Of a stretch of DNA of 64,000 nt, positions 7,703 to 15,988 are shown in pieces (positions within the stretch are counted from its first letter, which is position 1; each line of letters begins with the position of its first letter). The notes under the pieces were generated by a model, which was not told where the DNA came from, searched no databases, and saw only the letters and a list, made by a program, of their open reading frames with translations. The stretch covers positions 163,501 through 227,500 of the forward strand of contig NZ_JNIO01000007.1 in assembly GCF_000702545.1 (NCBI RefSeq), read 5' to 3'. This DNA comes from Selenomonas sp. AB3002 (lineage in GTDB: Bacteria > Bacillota > Negativicutes > Selenomonadales > Selenomonadaceae). A program made the position numbers and the translations under genes.

Positions 7703-7787
7703 CCGCCCAGGCTCGAAACTGGCGGTTATTTTTCATGATATAACCAACTAAGCGAGGGCCAACCGTTGTCGGGTGGCACCCTTTATG
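7693..7787 (-). ncRNA. Predicted antisense RNA of peptide locus 2
   Basis: The minus strand carries TTGACT (7816-7821) and TATACT (7794-7799), 16 nt apart, predicting a start near 7787. The hairpin 7701-7707/7721-7727 followed by seven Ts on the minus strand would end it near 7693, giving about 95 nt, the same length as at locus 1. The promoter lies in the gap before mnmG and points away from it. Confidence 0.6.
7701..7733. terminator. Bidirectional terminator shared by the convergent RNAs of locus 2
   Basis: The stem AACCGCC/GGCGGTT has T runs on both strands (five on plus, seven on minus). It lies between the peptide stop and the antisense promoter. Confidence 0.75.
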
Positions 7788-7846
7788 TCTACAAGTATAG
7801 CAAATTTTTCAAAAAAGTCAACCATAGAGCAACAAAGGAGTACCTT

Positions 7847-9733
7847 ATGTTTGTAGCCGGAAAATATGATGTGATTGTCATCGGAGCGGGACATGCAGGA
7901 GTGGAGGCGGCTCTGGCCGCTGCCCGTCTGGGCTGTCATACCCTCATGGCCACCCTGTCCATGGACAATATCGCCCTGATGCCCTGCAACCCCTCAATAG
8001 GCGGCCCTGCCAAGGGACATCTGGTACGGGAGTTGGATGCCCTGGGGGGCGAGATGGGCCTCAATGCCGATATTACTGCCATTCAGATACGCATGCTGAA
8101 CACGGGCAAGGGCCCTGCCGTCCATGCCCTGCGCGCCCAGGCGGACAAGAAGTATTACCAGTTCCACATGAAGGAAACCTGTGAGAATACGGAAAATCTG
8201 GAAGTCAAACAGCTGCTCATCACGGAGCTGCTGACGGAGGAGGAAACGAAAGCAGACGGTAGTAAGCGTCGCCGTGCCGTGGCGGTGCGCTCGGAAACGG
8301 GAGAGGTCTACGAGGCCAAAGCCATCGTGCTGGCCTCCGGCACCTATCTGAAAGGCCGCATCATCGTGGGAGAGCATACTTACGATGGCGGCCCCTCCGG
8401 CCAGCGGGCTGCCATGGAGCTGTCTGCCTCTTTGGAAGAAGCAGGCCTTTCCCTCATGCGCTTCAAGACCGGCACCCCTGCCCGGGTGGACGGGCGCACT
8501 TTGGATTTTGAGAAGATGCAGCTGCAGCCCGGGGACGAGGAGGCGCGGAACTTCTCTTTCATGTCCGACATTGAGACCCGGGACCAGCTGCCCTGCTATC
8601 TCACCTATACTAATGAAGAAACACACAAAATCCTGCGTGACAATATGCACCGGGCTCCTATGGCCAACGGCATTATCGAAGGGGTGGGCCCCCGCTACTG
8701 CCCTGCCATCGAGACGAAGCTCCTGCGCTTCCCGGACAAGGACAGGCATCAGCTCTTTTTGGAGCCGGAGGGACGCCACACCCAGGAATACTACGTGCAG
8801 GGCATGAGCACTTCCATGCCCATGGATGTGCAGCTGGCCTTCCTCAAAACCATTCCAGGCCTGGAGCATGCTAAGGTCATGCGGGCAGGCTACGCCATTG
8901 AGTATGACTGCCTTGATCCCCTGCAGCTGAAGCCCACCCTTGAGACCAAGCCCGTGAAGGCACTTTTCTCCGCCGGTCAGTCCAACGGAACCTCCGGCTA
9001 CGAGGAGGCCGCTGCCCAGGGCCTGATGGCAGGCATCAATGCCGCCTTGCAGGTAAAGGGAGAAAAGCCCCTGGTGCTGAAGCGTTCGGAGGCCTATATT
9101 GGCGTGCTGATTGACGATTTGGTGACGAAGGGGACCACCGAGCCATACCGCATGATGACCAGCCGGGCAGAGTACCGCCTCCTGCTCCGCCAGGACAACG
9201 CCGACCACAGGCTCACTCCCAAGGGGCGGGCCATCGGCCTGGTGACTGATGAGCGTTGGCAGCGGTATGAGAATAAGTACAAGCATATCGAGGAAGCCAT
9301 GGCTATCCTGGATAAAGCCATCCTCACTCCCAGCGTGGAGACCAACACCAAGCTCAGCGAACTCAGCCTGCCGGAAATCAACGCTACTCTAACGGCCCAC
9401 GAATACATGCGGCGGCCTGAGGTCAGCTATGAGGACATGCGCAGCCTGCTGCCAGAGCTGCCGGAACTCAGAAAAGAGGAGTACCAGCAGGTGGAAATCT
9501 CCATCCGCTACGAAGGCTACATCAGGAAGCAGCAGGAGCAGGTAGACCACATGGAGAAGCTGGAGAACCAGCTGATACCCGAAGATATCGTCTATGAAAA
9601 TCTCGAAAGCCTCCGCTCCGAGGCCAGGGAGAAACTGGCCAAGATACGTCCCCTGTCCCTGGGACAGGCCTCCAGGATCAGTGGCGTCAGCCCTGCAGAT
9701 ATCTCAGTGCTGGCTATATATTTGAAGAAGTGA
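7847..9733 (+). CDS. mnmG: tRNA uridine-5-carboxymethylaminomethyl modification enzyme MnmG (GidA)
   Basis: The 628-residue flavoprotein works with MnmE to modify the wobble uridine of several tRNAs. The FAD-binding motif [19 protein letters not shown] is at the N-terminus; further hallmarks are [45 protein letters not shown] and [20 protein letters not shown] use ATG 7847, behind AAAGGAG, rather than the longer frame beginning inside the peptide-2 fold-back. mnmE is not in the window; in many Firmicutes mnmE-mnmG sit near oriC, which fits the nearby DnaA boxes. Confidence 0.97.
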   Translation: MFVAGKYDVIVIGAGHAGVEAALAAARLGCHTLMATLSMDNIALMPCNPSIGGPAKGHLVRELDALGGEMGLNADITAIQIRMLNTGKGPAVHALRAQADKKYYQFHMKETCENTENLEVKQLLITELLTEEETKADGSKRRRAVAVRSETGEVYEAKAIVLASGTYLKGRIIVGEHTYDGGPSGQRAAMELSASLEEAGLSLMRFKTGTPARVDGRTLDFEKMQLQPGDEEARNFSFMSDIETRDQLPCYLTYTNEETHKILRDNMHRAPMANGIIEGVGPRYCPAIETKLLRFPDKDRHQLFLEPEGRHTQEYYVQGMSTSMPMDVQLAFLKTIPGLEHAKVMRAGYAIEYDCLDPLQLKPTLETKPVKALFSAGQSNGTSGYEEAAAQGLMAGINAALQVKGEKPLVLKRSEAYIGVLIDDLVTKGTTEPYRMMTSRAEYRLLLRQDNADHRLTPKGRAIGLVTDERWQRYENKYKHIEEAMAILDKAILTPSVETNTKLSELSLPEINATLTAHEYMRRPEVSYEDMRSLLPELPELRKEEYQQVEISIRYEGYIRKQQEQVDHMEKLENQLIPEDIVYENLESLRSEAREKLAKIRPLSLGQASRISGVSPADISVLAIYLKK

Positions 9734-9735
9734 TG

Positions 9736-9760
9736 AACCGGGCATTTTGCCCGGTTTTTT
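9736..9760 (+). terminator. mnmG terminator
   Basis: AACCGGGC/GCCCGGTT hairpin with a T run directly after the stop codon. Confidence 0.9.
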
Positions 9761-9841
9761 CTATGGACATCTGCGCTGAAAGTGATATACTAATTACAGA
9801 ACGAATGTACTAAAATTACGAAGCACTAAGGAGGTCAGAGA

Positions 9842-10483
9842 ATGAACAAGGAAATGCAGGAAGAAAATGAACTTATCAGGCGAGCTGCCTCCGCCAAGGA
9901 CCAGCTGGCCCTCAGCAAGCTCCTCATCAAGTACCATCCGCTGCTCATGGCTGCTGCCCATGACTGGCACTATCGGGAGCTGGGGGAAGAAGCCCAGGAA
10001 ATCTCCCAGCTTTACTTCATGGACGCCGTGAATACCTTTGATGATACCCGCGGGGTGCCCTTTGCCGCTTTCGTCAAAGCCAAGGTTTACGGCGGGCTGA
10101 ACACTTTCCTCAAGGCGGAGAAGCGCCGCCGGGAGCGGGAAATCCGTCCTGACTCCATGGGGGAGCAGGAAGGTGAGGAGGCTCCTGAAACCACTCCCTG
10201 GGACGCGGTCTTCCTGGCCTCTCGGGGCAATACACCCTCCGGCAGTGCGGAGATGAGCGGCCTGGGGGAACATATAGACAGCTACGAGCAGGCAGAGCTG
10301 AGGCAGGAAGTGGAAGAAGCCCTGCGGAATCTCAACCAGCGGGAGCGGGAGGTGGTGCGGGAAATCTACTTCCGGGAATGTCCCGCCTATGCTGCCGCCA
10401 GGAAGCTGCAGCTCTCTCCCAGCCGTATTTCCCGCATCAAGCAGAGCGCCCTGAAGAAGATGAGGACCTTCATGGCAAGATAG
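9842..10483 (+). CDS. Sigma-70 family RNA polymerase sigma factor
   Basis: The 213-residue protein has a region-2-like part (about residues 20-95: ALSKLLIKYHPLLMAAAHDW, FVKAKVYGGLNTFLKAEKRR) and a region-4 helix-turn-helix at the C-terminus (LNQREREVVREIYF, AARKLQLSPSRISRIKQSALKKMR). Between them is a glycine- and acid-rich linker of about 60 residues. The short region 2 and linker resemble SigH-like or phage-like alternative sigma factors. ATG 9842 has AGGAGG 8 nt upstream. It is monocistronic, bounded by hairpins on both sides. Its target promoters cannot be told from the window. Confidence 0.85.
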   Translation: MNKEMQEENELIRRAASAKDQLALSKLLIKYHPLLMAAAHDWHYRELGEEAQEISQLYFMDAVNTFDDTRGVPFAAFVKAKVYGGLNTFLKAEKRRREREIRPDSMGEQEGEEAPETTPWDAVFLASRGNTPSGSAEMSGLGEHIDSYEQAELRQEVEEALRNLNQREREVVREIYFRECPAYAAARKLQLSPSRISRIKQSALKKMRTFMAR

Positions 10484-10487
10484 AGAA

Positions 10488-10519
10488 AAGCCGGAGGATT
10501 GGGAGTCCTCCGGCTTTTA
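10488..10519 (+). terminator. Sigma factor gene terminator
   Basis: A long GC-rich hairpin (AAGCCGGAGGA / TCCTCCGGCTT) follows the stop codon; the T run is short. Confidence 0.8.
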
Positions 10520-10587
10520 GAGAGAATTAGAGAATAGAGAATTAGGGATCTTAGGGAATCTATGTGCAATCCATAAAGGGGATTGAA

Positions 10588-10872
10588 TCAGGTGTTGTTC
10601 GCAATCACAGCCCCTGCTATGGCGCCCACGGCCACGCCGACGATGGCGGCAGTGTTCACATCACCCTGGGAGTGAGTGTTCCTGTTTTTGTGCTCATCGC
10701 GCTCCCGGTCATGTCTGTGGTTGTCATGCTTGTGGGAAAGTTCCTGGTAATGGGGAGCCTTGATGGTGTGGGATGCTGCCTCGGCAGATCCGGCTGAAAG
10801 GCCGGCCACGCTGAAGGTCATCAGACCAGTCAGGGCACAGGCTGTAATCTTGAGTTTCTGTGCGTTGAACAT
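10588..10872 (-). CDS. Small secreted glycine-zipper protein
   Basis: About 94 residues: signal peptide (residues 1-31, ending AGSAEA), a His/Asp/Arg-rich middle (HKHDNHRHDRERDEHK) and a C-terminal glycine-zipper helix (AAIVGVAVGAIAGAVIA). A GGAG site is 9 nt before the ATG at 10872; the ATG at 10881 abuts the site and is less likely. Glycine-zipper proteins of this size are usually envelope-associated. The His-rich stretch might bind metal, but this is a guess. No operon partner. Confidence 0.75.
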   Translation of the reverse strand: MFNAQKLKITACALTGLMTFSVAGLSAGSAEAASHTIKAPHYQELSHKHDNHRHDRERDEHKNRNTHSQGDVNTAAIVGVAVGAIAGAVIANNT

Positions 10873-10971
10873 CTTCTTCATCTCCTTTGCTTGATTACAT
10901 GGTTTATTATAGCAACGATTTATTAGAAGGTCTTTTGAGGGAGATTAGATTTCCGTTAAAGTTAGCTGAAA

Positions 10972-11004
10972 AAAAGAAGGACGCCGCCGGGCGTCCTTCT
11001 CTAT
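10972..11004 (-). terminator. Terminator of the 11.0-11.3 kb gene
   Basis: Hairpin AAGGACGCC/GGCGTCCTT, followed on the minus strand by a T-rich run, just downstream of the small gene's stop. Confidence 0.75.
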
Positions 11005-11018
11005 GTATGGATGATTGC

Positions 11019-11291
11019 TTACACCAGCGTGAATGCTTCGATGGTGCCGTAGGTGATGAGGTCCTTGATGCTGCTGGGGTCACCCTCCATGATGGCGGCG
11101 TTGACCTTGGCCAGGTTCTCCTCAGCAATCTGGATACGGCCTTCCTTCAGCTCCTCCTCAACTTTGGCAGCAAGTTCCTTGCGGGCCTTCTTGGTCTCGC
11201 CGTAGAAAGTGCTGTTGTAGAAGACGTTCATGCTGGTCTGGCTTTTTTCCTCATCGCAGTTGAAAAAAACATATACTTTCTTTTCCTTCAT
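11019..11291 (-). CDS. Uncharacterised small cytoplasmic protein
   Basis: About 90 residues from ATG 11291, which follows a GGGGG site. The N-terminal part reads like a beta strand (KKVYVFFNCDE), followed by FYNSTFY and a charged helical region (KKARKELAAKVEEELKEGRIQIAEENLAKVNAAIMEG). There is no signal peptide or membrane segment. I do not recognise the family. It has its own terminator and an AT-rich upstream region shared back to back with the flagellin gene. Confidence 0.7.
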   Translation of the reverse strand: MKEKKVYVFFNCDEEKSQTSMNVFYNSTFYGETKKARKELAAKVEEELKEGRIQIAEENLAKVNAAIMEGDPSSIKDLITYGTIEAFTLV

Positions 11292-11424
11292 GTCGTAATA
11301 ATCCCCCTTGAAGCAAAAAATATAAAAACTACGCATTATTATAGCATAATTTCGCGTAAATGTTTAATAATTTAATTTTACATAATATTAGCGTGTCTTT
11401 CTGTGTATTTTTTATATCGGGTAT

Positions 11425-11451
11425 TAAGGAAAGCACAGCTTATTTCGATAA
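11425..11451 (+). promoter_or_regulatory. Candidate sigma-28 (FliA/SigD) promoter of the flagellin gene
   Basis: TAAG (11425-11428) and TTCGATAA (11444-11451) are 15 nt apart, close to the flagellar sigma consensus TAAA-N15-GCCGATAA. It lies about 40 nt upstream of the flagellin start. Confidence 0.65.
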
Positions 11452-11492
11452 AAAGAGTAGGATAGTTTGACACACTAAGGACGGTGAATACA

Positions 11493-13439
11493 ATGGCAAT
11501 GGTAGTCAAGAACAATATGTCGGCGGTGAATACCCTGAACGTCCTTGACAAGAACTCAGACGCCCTGGCCAAAAGCCTGGCGAAGGTATCCTCAGGCATG
11601 AAAATCAACGGGGCGGCAGACGACGCCTCCGGGTATGCCATCTCAGAGCGCATGAGGGTGCAGGTGCGGAGCCTTGAGCAGGATGTGCAGAACGCCCAGA
11701 ATGCCAACAGCCTGCTGAGGGTGGCTGAGGGGGCGGTATCCTCTACGGTAGAGATTTTGAAGACCTTGAAGGAAAAGGCCATCAATGCTGCCAACGATAC
11801 CAACACGGATCTGGATCGCCAGACCATCCAGAAGGAAGTGGAGCAGTCCATCGACCAGATCAACGACAATGCCCTTGTGACCTACAACGGCAAGTATATG
11901 CTGGATGGCATGTCCACCATAGGCGGGGTTGGGTCGGCTTTGGAATCGGTGAAGGGTTTCATGGGAGCTCTGAATATGACCAGCAGCAGTGGCATGGCTG
12001 CGCTGGATGAAGCCGTAGCTGCTGCCAGCGGTGGGGTATTTGCCAATGCCCAAGCTCTTATTGACAGCTACATTAGCGACATGAGTTCAAACTCAGGTAC
12101 CAGCGCTGATCAGCAGAAGGCCTTCCTGAAGGAATACTGCGGCATTGATCTGGATAATGAAGACACAGGCGCCATCACAGGCAAGGATGCTGGCGGGGAC
12201 ACGGTTAAGACGGCAGCATCCGTGGTACCGGAGACTATACCAGCTAGCAGTTGGACTATGCCTACCAGCGGCAGCAGTACTTTCAAAGGGTTGACTATCA
12301 ACTGGAATACCAGCAGTCTGCAAGCGTTGACGGCTACTACTGGCACATATGGCACCATAGGCACTACAGTGGCTGATCAGGAAAAGGTTATTTCGGCTCT
12401 TAACAGTGAGTGGATGACAAGCTGCTTGAATTTGATTGCGGATTCATTTGATATGAGCTTTGAAGACAGCGGTGCCACCGTAAAGACAATAAATCTTAAT
12501 TTCATAAATGATGGCAGTGGTCCTAAAAAGGATGCTCTGGCGTGGGTAACTAATGGTAGCGTCGGGGGGGTCACTCGTTCGTTAGATTTGACTTTCAATA
12601 TGTATTACTACAGCAATTTGTCATCGACTGATAACAGTGGTTCAGATACTGTTACTCATCAGACTGAGTTGGATCGCACATTGGCGCATGAGCTTACTCA
12701 TGCTGTCATGGGAGCTAACATCAATAATTTCAGCAATCTGCCCGCCTATATAAAGGAGGGTGCTGCAGAACTGGTACACGGCATTGACGACCAGCGGGCT
12801 GCCAGTATCAAGCAGATGGCTGATACCAGCAATGCAGCTGCGATACGGAGTGCCCTTGAGACAGGGGATTCCACTGCCGGCAATGTTTCTATTGGCACGG
12901 CAGGAGGCGAGTCTGCTTATGCTCTGGGCTTTGTGCTCCTGCGCTATATGGCTCATCAGAGCACTATGGGCAGCGGTTCCACTTCTGGTTCTGGCGGTGA
13001 CACCTATACCTTCAATTACAGGCTCACGGACAAGGCCTTCAACTTCCAGGTGGGTACCAAGGCCAACCAGACTATCCGGGTGGGCTTTGCAGACATGCGG
13101 GCCAAGTCCCTGAAGCTGGAGAATGCCAAGCAAGAGCGGGTCAGCGTTGCTACCCGGGAAAAGGCTGTGGCTTCCCTGGCTACTTTCGACTATGCTTTGG
13201 CCAAGGCCCTCGATATGCAGACCACTATCGGTTCCATCCAGATGCGCCTGGAGCATACCATCAACAACCTGACGGTCTCCAGCGAGAACGTCCAGAGCTC
13301 CGAGTCCACTATCCGTGACGCGGACATGGCCAAGGAAATGACGGGGTACACGAAGAACAACGTGCTCATGCAGGCTGCTCAAAGCATGCTGGCCCAGGCC
13401 AACCAGTCCAGCAGCAGTGTGCTGTCCCTTTTGCAGTAA
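11493..13439 (+). CDS. Flagellin with metallopeptidase insert (flagellinolysin type)
   Basis: The 648-residue protein has conserved flagellin ends (N-terminal about 1-160: MAMVVKNNMSAVNTLN; C-terminal about 540-648, ending MLAQANQSSSSVLSLLQ). Between them is a large variable region with the zinc-protease motif HELTH at residues 399-403, followed by an IKEGAAELVHG segment whose Glu422 or Glu426 can be the third ligand. This is the layout of flagellinolysins, flagellins that assemble into filaments with proteolytic activity. Ordinary flagellins of this group are about 300-450 residues. The start is taken at ATG 11493, where homology begins; a GTG at 11484 is in frame. No other flagellar genes are in the window. 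Confidence 0.93.
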   Translation: MAMVVKNNMSAVNTLNVLDKNSDALAKSLAKVSSGMKINGAADDASGYAISERMRVQVRSLEQDVQNAQNANSLLRVAEGAVSSTVEILKTLKEKAINAANDTNTDLDRQTIQKEVEQSIDQINDNALVTYNGKYMLDGMSTIGGVGSALESVKGFMGALNMTSSSGMAALDEAVAAASGGVFANAQALIDSYISDMSSNSGTSADQQKAFLKEYCGIDLDNEDTGAITGKDAGGDTVKTAASVVPETIPASSWTMPTSGSSTFKGLTINWNTSSLQALTATTGTYGTIGTTVADQEKVISALNSEWMTSCLNLIADSFDMSFEDSGATVKTINLNFINDGSGPKKDALAWVTNGSVGGVTRSLDLTFNMYYYSNLSSTDNSGSDTVTHQTELDRTLAHELTHAVMGANINNFSNLPAYIKEGAAELVHGIDDQRAASIKQMADTSNAAAIRSALETGDSTAGNVSIGTAGGESAYALGFVLLRYMAHQSTMGSGSTSGSGGDTYTFNYRLTDKAFNFQVGTKANQTIRVGFADMRAKSLKLENAKQERVSVATREKAVASLATFDYALAKALDMQTTIGSIQMRLEHTINNLTVSSENVQSSESTIRDADMAKEMTGYTKNNVLMQAAQSMLAQANQSSSSVLSLLQ

Positions 13440-13445
13440 GATATC

Positions 13446-13482
13446 CCATAGAAAAAAGCACCCAGCCGGGTGCTTTTTTCGT
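13446..13482 (+). terminator. Flagellin terminator
   Basis: AGCACCC/GGGTGCT hairpin followed by six Ts; A-rich on the other side, so it may also serve the convergent permease-kinase gene. Confidence 0.85.
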
Positions 13483-13490
13483 GCCTGGGA

Positions 13491-15977
13491 TTATGCCTCC
13501 ACCACGGCTGCTTCTTTCGGGGTGGTGGTCAGCTTCAGGTTGATGATGAACTCCGTTCCTTCCTCCGGGGCGGTGATGACTTTGATGGTGCCTCCCATGA
13601 GGTCTATGAGGTATTTGGTGATCATCATGCCCTGGGTGCGCTTTTCTTCTTCGGCGAAGATGCTTCTGTTTTCCTTTTCGATGAACATTTCCTTGGCATA
13701 GCTTTCGGACATGCCGATGCCGGTGTCCTGCACCCGCAGCTCATATTCGTTCTCATTTTCGGGGATGTGGGCCTTTTCACGCTCGGCGGGAGAAAGGGTG
13801 CTTTCCTTTTCCATCAGCATGACTACGATGCGGCCCCCGGACGGGGTGAATTTGTAGGAGTTGCTGAGGAGGTTCAGCAGGATTCTGGAGAGACGGTCAC
13901 CATCGCAGAGCACCAGGGGGTGTTCCACCTGGCTGATTTCCAGGGCGAAGGAGATATCCTTTTCTTTCATCTGCTGGGCGAAGGAATCCACAATCCGCTG
14001 CATCAGCTGGCGCAGGTCTGTGGGCTTCAGCCTGAGGTCAAAGGAGTTCTTGTCTATGTAGTCCACCTTTTGCAGGTCATTTACAAAGGCCTTGAGGTAG
14101 TAGCAGACGGACTGGATGCGGGAAAGGCAGTCGCAGAGCTGGCTGGTGACCTGCATATCGCAGTCCCCTTCGGAGAGCCTGAAATCCGCTCCTGCCTGCC
14201 GGGCAGCCCGCACATAGCCGGAAAGGGCTTTCATGGGCAGGCGTATGTCGTGGGATACGTTGGCCAGGAAGTTGCTTTTTACCAGGCTCACCTGACGTTC
14301 CTGCATCATCTTGATATCCATGAGCCGCTCGCGCTGCCTGATGCGGGTGAAGATATTTGACAGCAGGAAGAGGATGGTCATAATGAGCAACATCTGCACT
14401 ATGAGGTCAAAGGTGAGCTTGCTGTGGGCTTCGGCAAGCCTGCCCTCGGCGGCCAGTGCCAGCTGGTCTCCCGTGGACTGTCTGAGCCAGAGCCCCGTGG
14501 AGAAGAAATTGAGAAACATCAGGAGAATGGAGAGGGAGGCGGAGCGTCCGAAGTGGTTGAGGGTGTCCCGCTTGAAGATGTACCAGTAGTAGAGGAAGCC
14601 CAGGGTGCTCCAGACTGCCAGCAGGAGATAGGACTCCGTATTCAGGCTGCTGCCCAGCAAGAGATTGGGCAGGATGGGACAGAAGAAGAAGAACAGGGAA
14701 AAGACCATGCCCCCGATGCCCATCTGCACGCCGCGCTTGTCCCCATTCTTCCTGGCTTCCAGATAGTTGCAGAGGGACACGTAGCCGTAGGCCAGGGAAC
14801 CGCTGATGGTGATGACGTCCACCAGCCAGACAATGGCGGTGCGTCCCAGCAGGGGAATGGGCAGGGACATGGCGATGGTCAGGAACAGGGCATTCCTGGG
14901 CACGCCGTTGAGGTCGGTCTTGGTGAACTGCAGGGGCAGCAGGCCGTCTTTGGCCATGAACTGCAGCAGATAGGCGCAGGTGCGGTATAGCCCCAGGATG
15001 CAGGTGGCGATGCCGGAGAGCACAGCCACCCCCAGCACCCAGATGCCAGCCATGCCGTAGGTGCTGCCGATGCTGTGGAAGACCGGCAGGGAGCTCATGC
15101 CCTGCATGTGGCCCACGTTGTCTATGTAGTCCTTCCAGGAGGTGTACTCCGGGGGGACGCTGAGGATGGCCACGCCTATGAGCAGGGTGTAGGCCAGCAC
15201 GCCGCACACCACCGCTATGACTATCAGCGGGAACAATTTCTGCACGGGGAAGTGGAAGTCATCAATGGCATGGGTGACACATTCATAGCCGAAGAACATC
15301 CAGGGAGCCACCATGAGCATGGAAAAGACCTGCAGCAGTGGATTATTGTCCGGCTGGAAGGGGGGGAAAATTACAACATGGTGGTTAACAATACATAGTG
15401 ATACGAAAAGAAGGATAATGATAGAAATCAGAAGCAGGGCGAAGGCGGTGTAAAGGTGGCGCTTGAGCTTGCCCCCGTAGCAGGTGAATGCTCCGAAGGT
15501 GATGAAGACAATCCAGGTGGTGACTATCTCTCCGAAGTACACATCAAAGCCCGCCACTGTGTAGTGGAAGCCCCACTGCAGGAGACTGCCGAAAAGCAGG
15601 CGACAGAGCAACACCACGGCGGTGGCGTTGGCCCAGATGATGGAGAGATAGGTGATGAGGAGGGTCCAGGCCGCCAGGAAGGCATGGTCATGGCCCAGGA
15701 CGTTCTTGGTATAGGCATAGATGCCCCCGTTGCCCTGATACCTCACCGCCAGTTGGCAGAAATTGTAGCCGATGATCACCATGGAAATGCCGCCGATGAA
15801 GATGGCCAGGGCACTGCCTATGGGGCCGGCGTTGGGCAGGAAAAGGGTGCCCGGCATCACGAAGGAACCCCAGCCCACGGCGCAGCCAAAGGACAGGGCC
15901 CAGACATTGAGGGGATAGAGCAGCCGGTTCTTGACTGCATCGTGCATCCCGGGATTCTTGAATGTAACCATAGCCAT
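13491..15977 (-). CDS. APC-family permease fused to histidine kinase (copy 1)
   Basis: In 828 residues, about 1-540 form an amino-acid/polyamine/organocation permease with 12 or more membrane helices (WALSFGCAVGWGSFVMPGTLFLPNAGP is the TM1 region with its glycine-rich unwound segment), and about 550-828 form a histidine kinase. The phospho-acceptor is His576 in NVSHDIRLPMKAL; the N box is LLNLLSNSYKFT, the G1 box QDTGIGMS, and the C-terminal glycine region LMGGTIKV. There is no receiver domain. Such transporter-kinase fusions sense a transported or bound solute. The paralogue upstream ends 11 bp before this start, so both are probably co-transcribed. Confidence 0.9.
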   Translation of the reverse strand: MAMVTFKNPGMHDAVKNRLLYPLNVWALSFGCAVGWGSFVMPGTLFLPNAGPIGSALAIFIGGISMVIIGYNFCQLAVRYQGNGGIYAYTKNVLGHDHAFLAAWTLLITYLSIIWANATAVVLLCRLLFGSLLQWGFHYTVAGFDVYFGEIVTTWIVFITFGAFTCYGGKLKRHLYTAFALLLISIIILLFVSLCIVNHHVVIFPPFQPDNNPLLQVFSMLMVAPWMFFGYECVTHAIDDFHFPVQKLFPLIVIAVVCGVLAYTLLIGVAILSVPPEYTSWKDYIDNVGHMQGMSSLPVFHSIGSTYGMAGIWVLGVAVLSGIATCILGLYRTCAYLLQFMAKDGLLPLQFTKTDLNGVPRNALFLTIAMSLPIPLLGRTAIVWLVDVITISGSLAYGYVSLCNYLEARKNGDKRGVQMGIGGMVFSLFFFFCPILPNLLLGSSLNTESYLLLAVWSTLGFLYYWYIFKRDTLNHFGRSASLSILLMFLNFFSTGLWLRQSTGDQLALAAEGRLAEAHSKLTFDLIVQMLLIMTILFLLSNIFTRIRQRERLMDIKMMQERQVSLVKSNFLANVSHDIRLPMKALSGYVRAARQAGADFRLSEGDCDMQVTSQLCDCLSRIQSVCYYLKAFVNDLQKVDYIDKNSFDLRLKPTDLRQLMQRIVDSFAQQMKEKDISFALEISQVEHPLVLCDGDRLSRILLNLLSNSYKFTPSGGRIVVMLMEKESTLSPAEREKAHIPENENEYELRVQDTGIGMSESYAKEMFIEKENRSIFAEEEKRTQGMMITKYLIDLMGGTIKVITAPEEGTEFIINLKLTTTPKEAAVVEA

Positions 15978-15988
15978 ACTCCTTTGTC

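Larger units (their letters stand above)
7533..7780 (+). repeat. Fold-back arms around peptide locus 2
   Basis: Bases 7533-7548 can pair with 7765-7780 over 16 consecutive positions in the plus-strand RNA, five of them G-U. As at locus 1, the wobble pairs are only possible on the strand that encodes the peptide. The two loci have diverged in sequence but keep the same arrangement. Confidence 0.65.

Noticed and set aside
7766..7846. Upstream extension of mnmG
   Set aside because: The extra residues lack homology and the segment is the fold-back arm and antisense promoter of peptide locus 2; ATG 7847 has the ribosome site.
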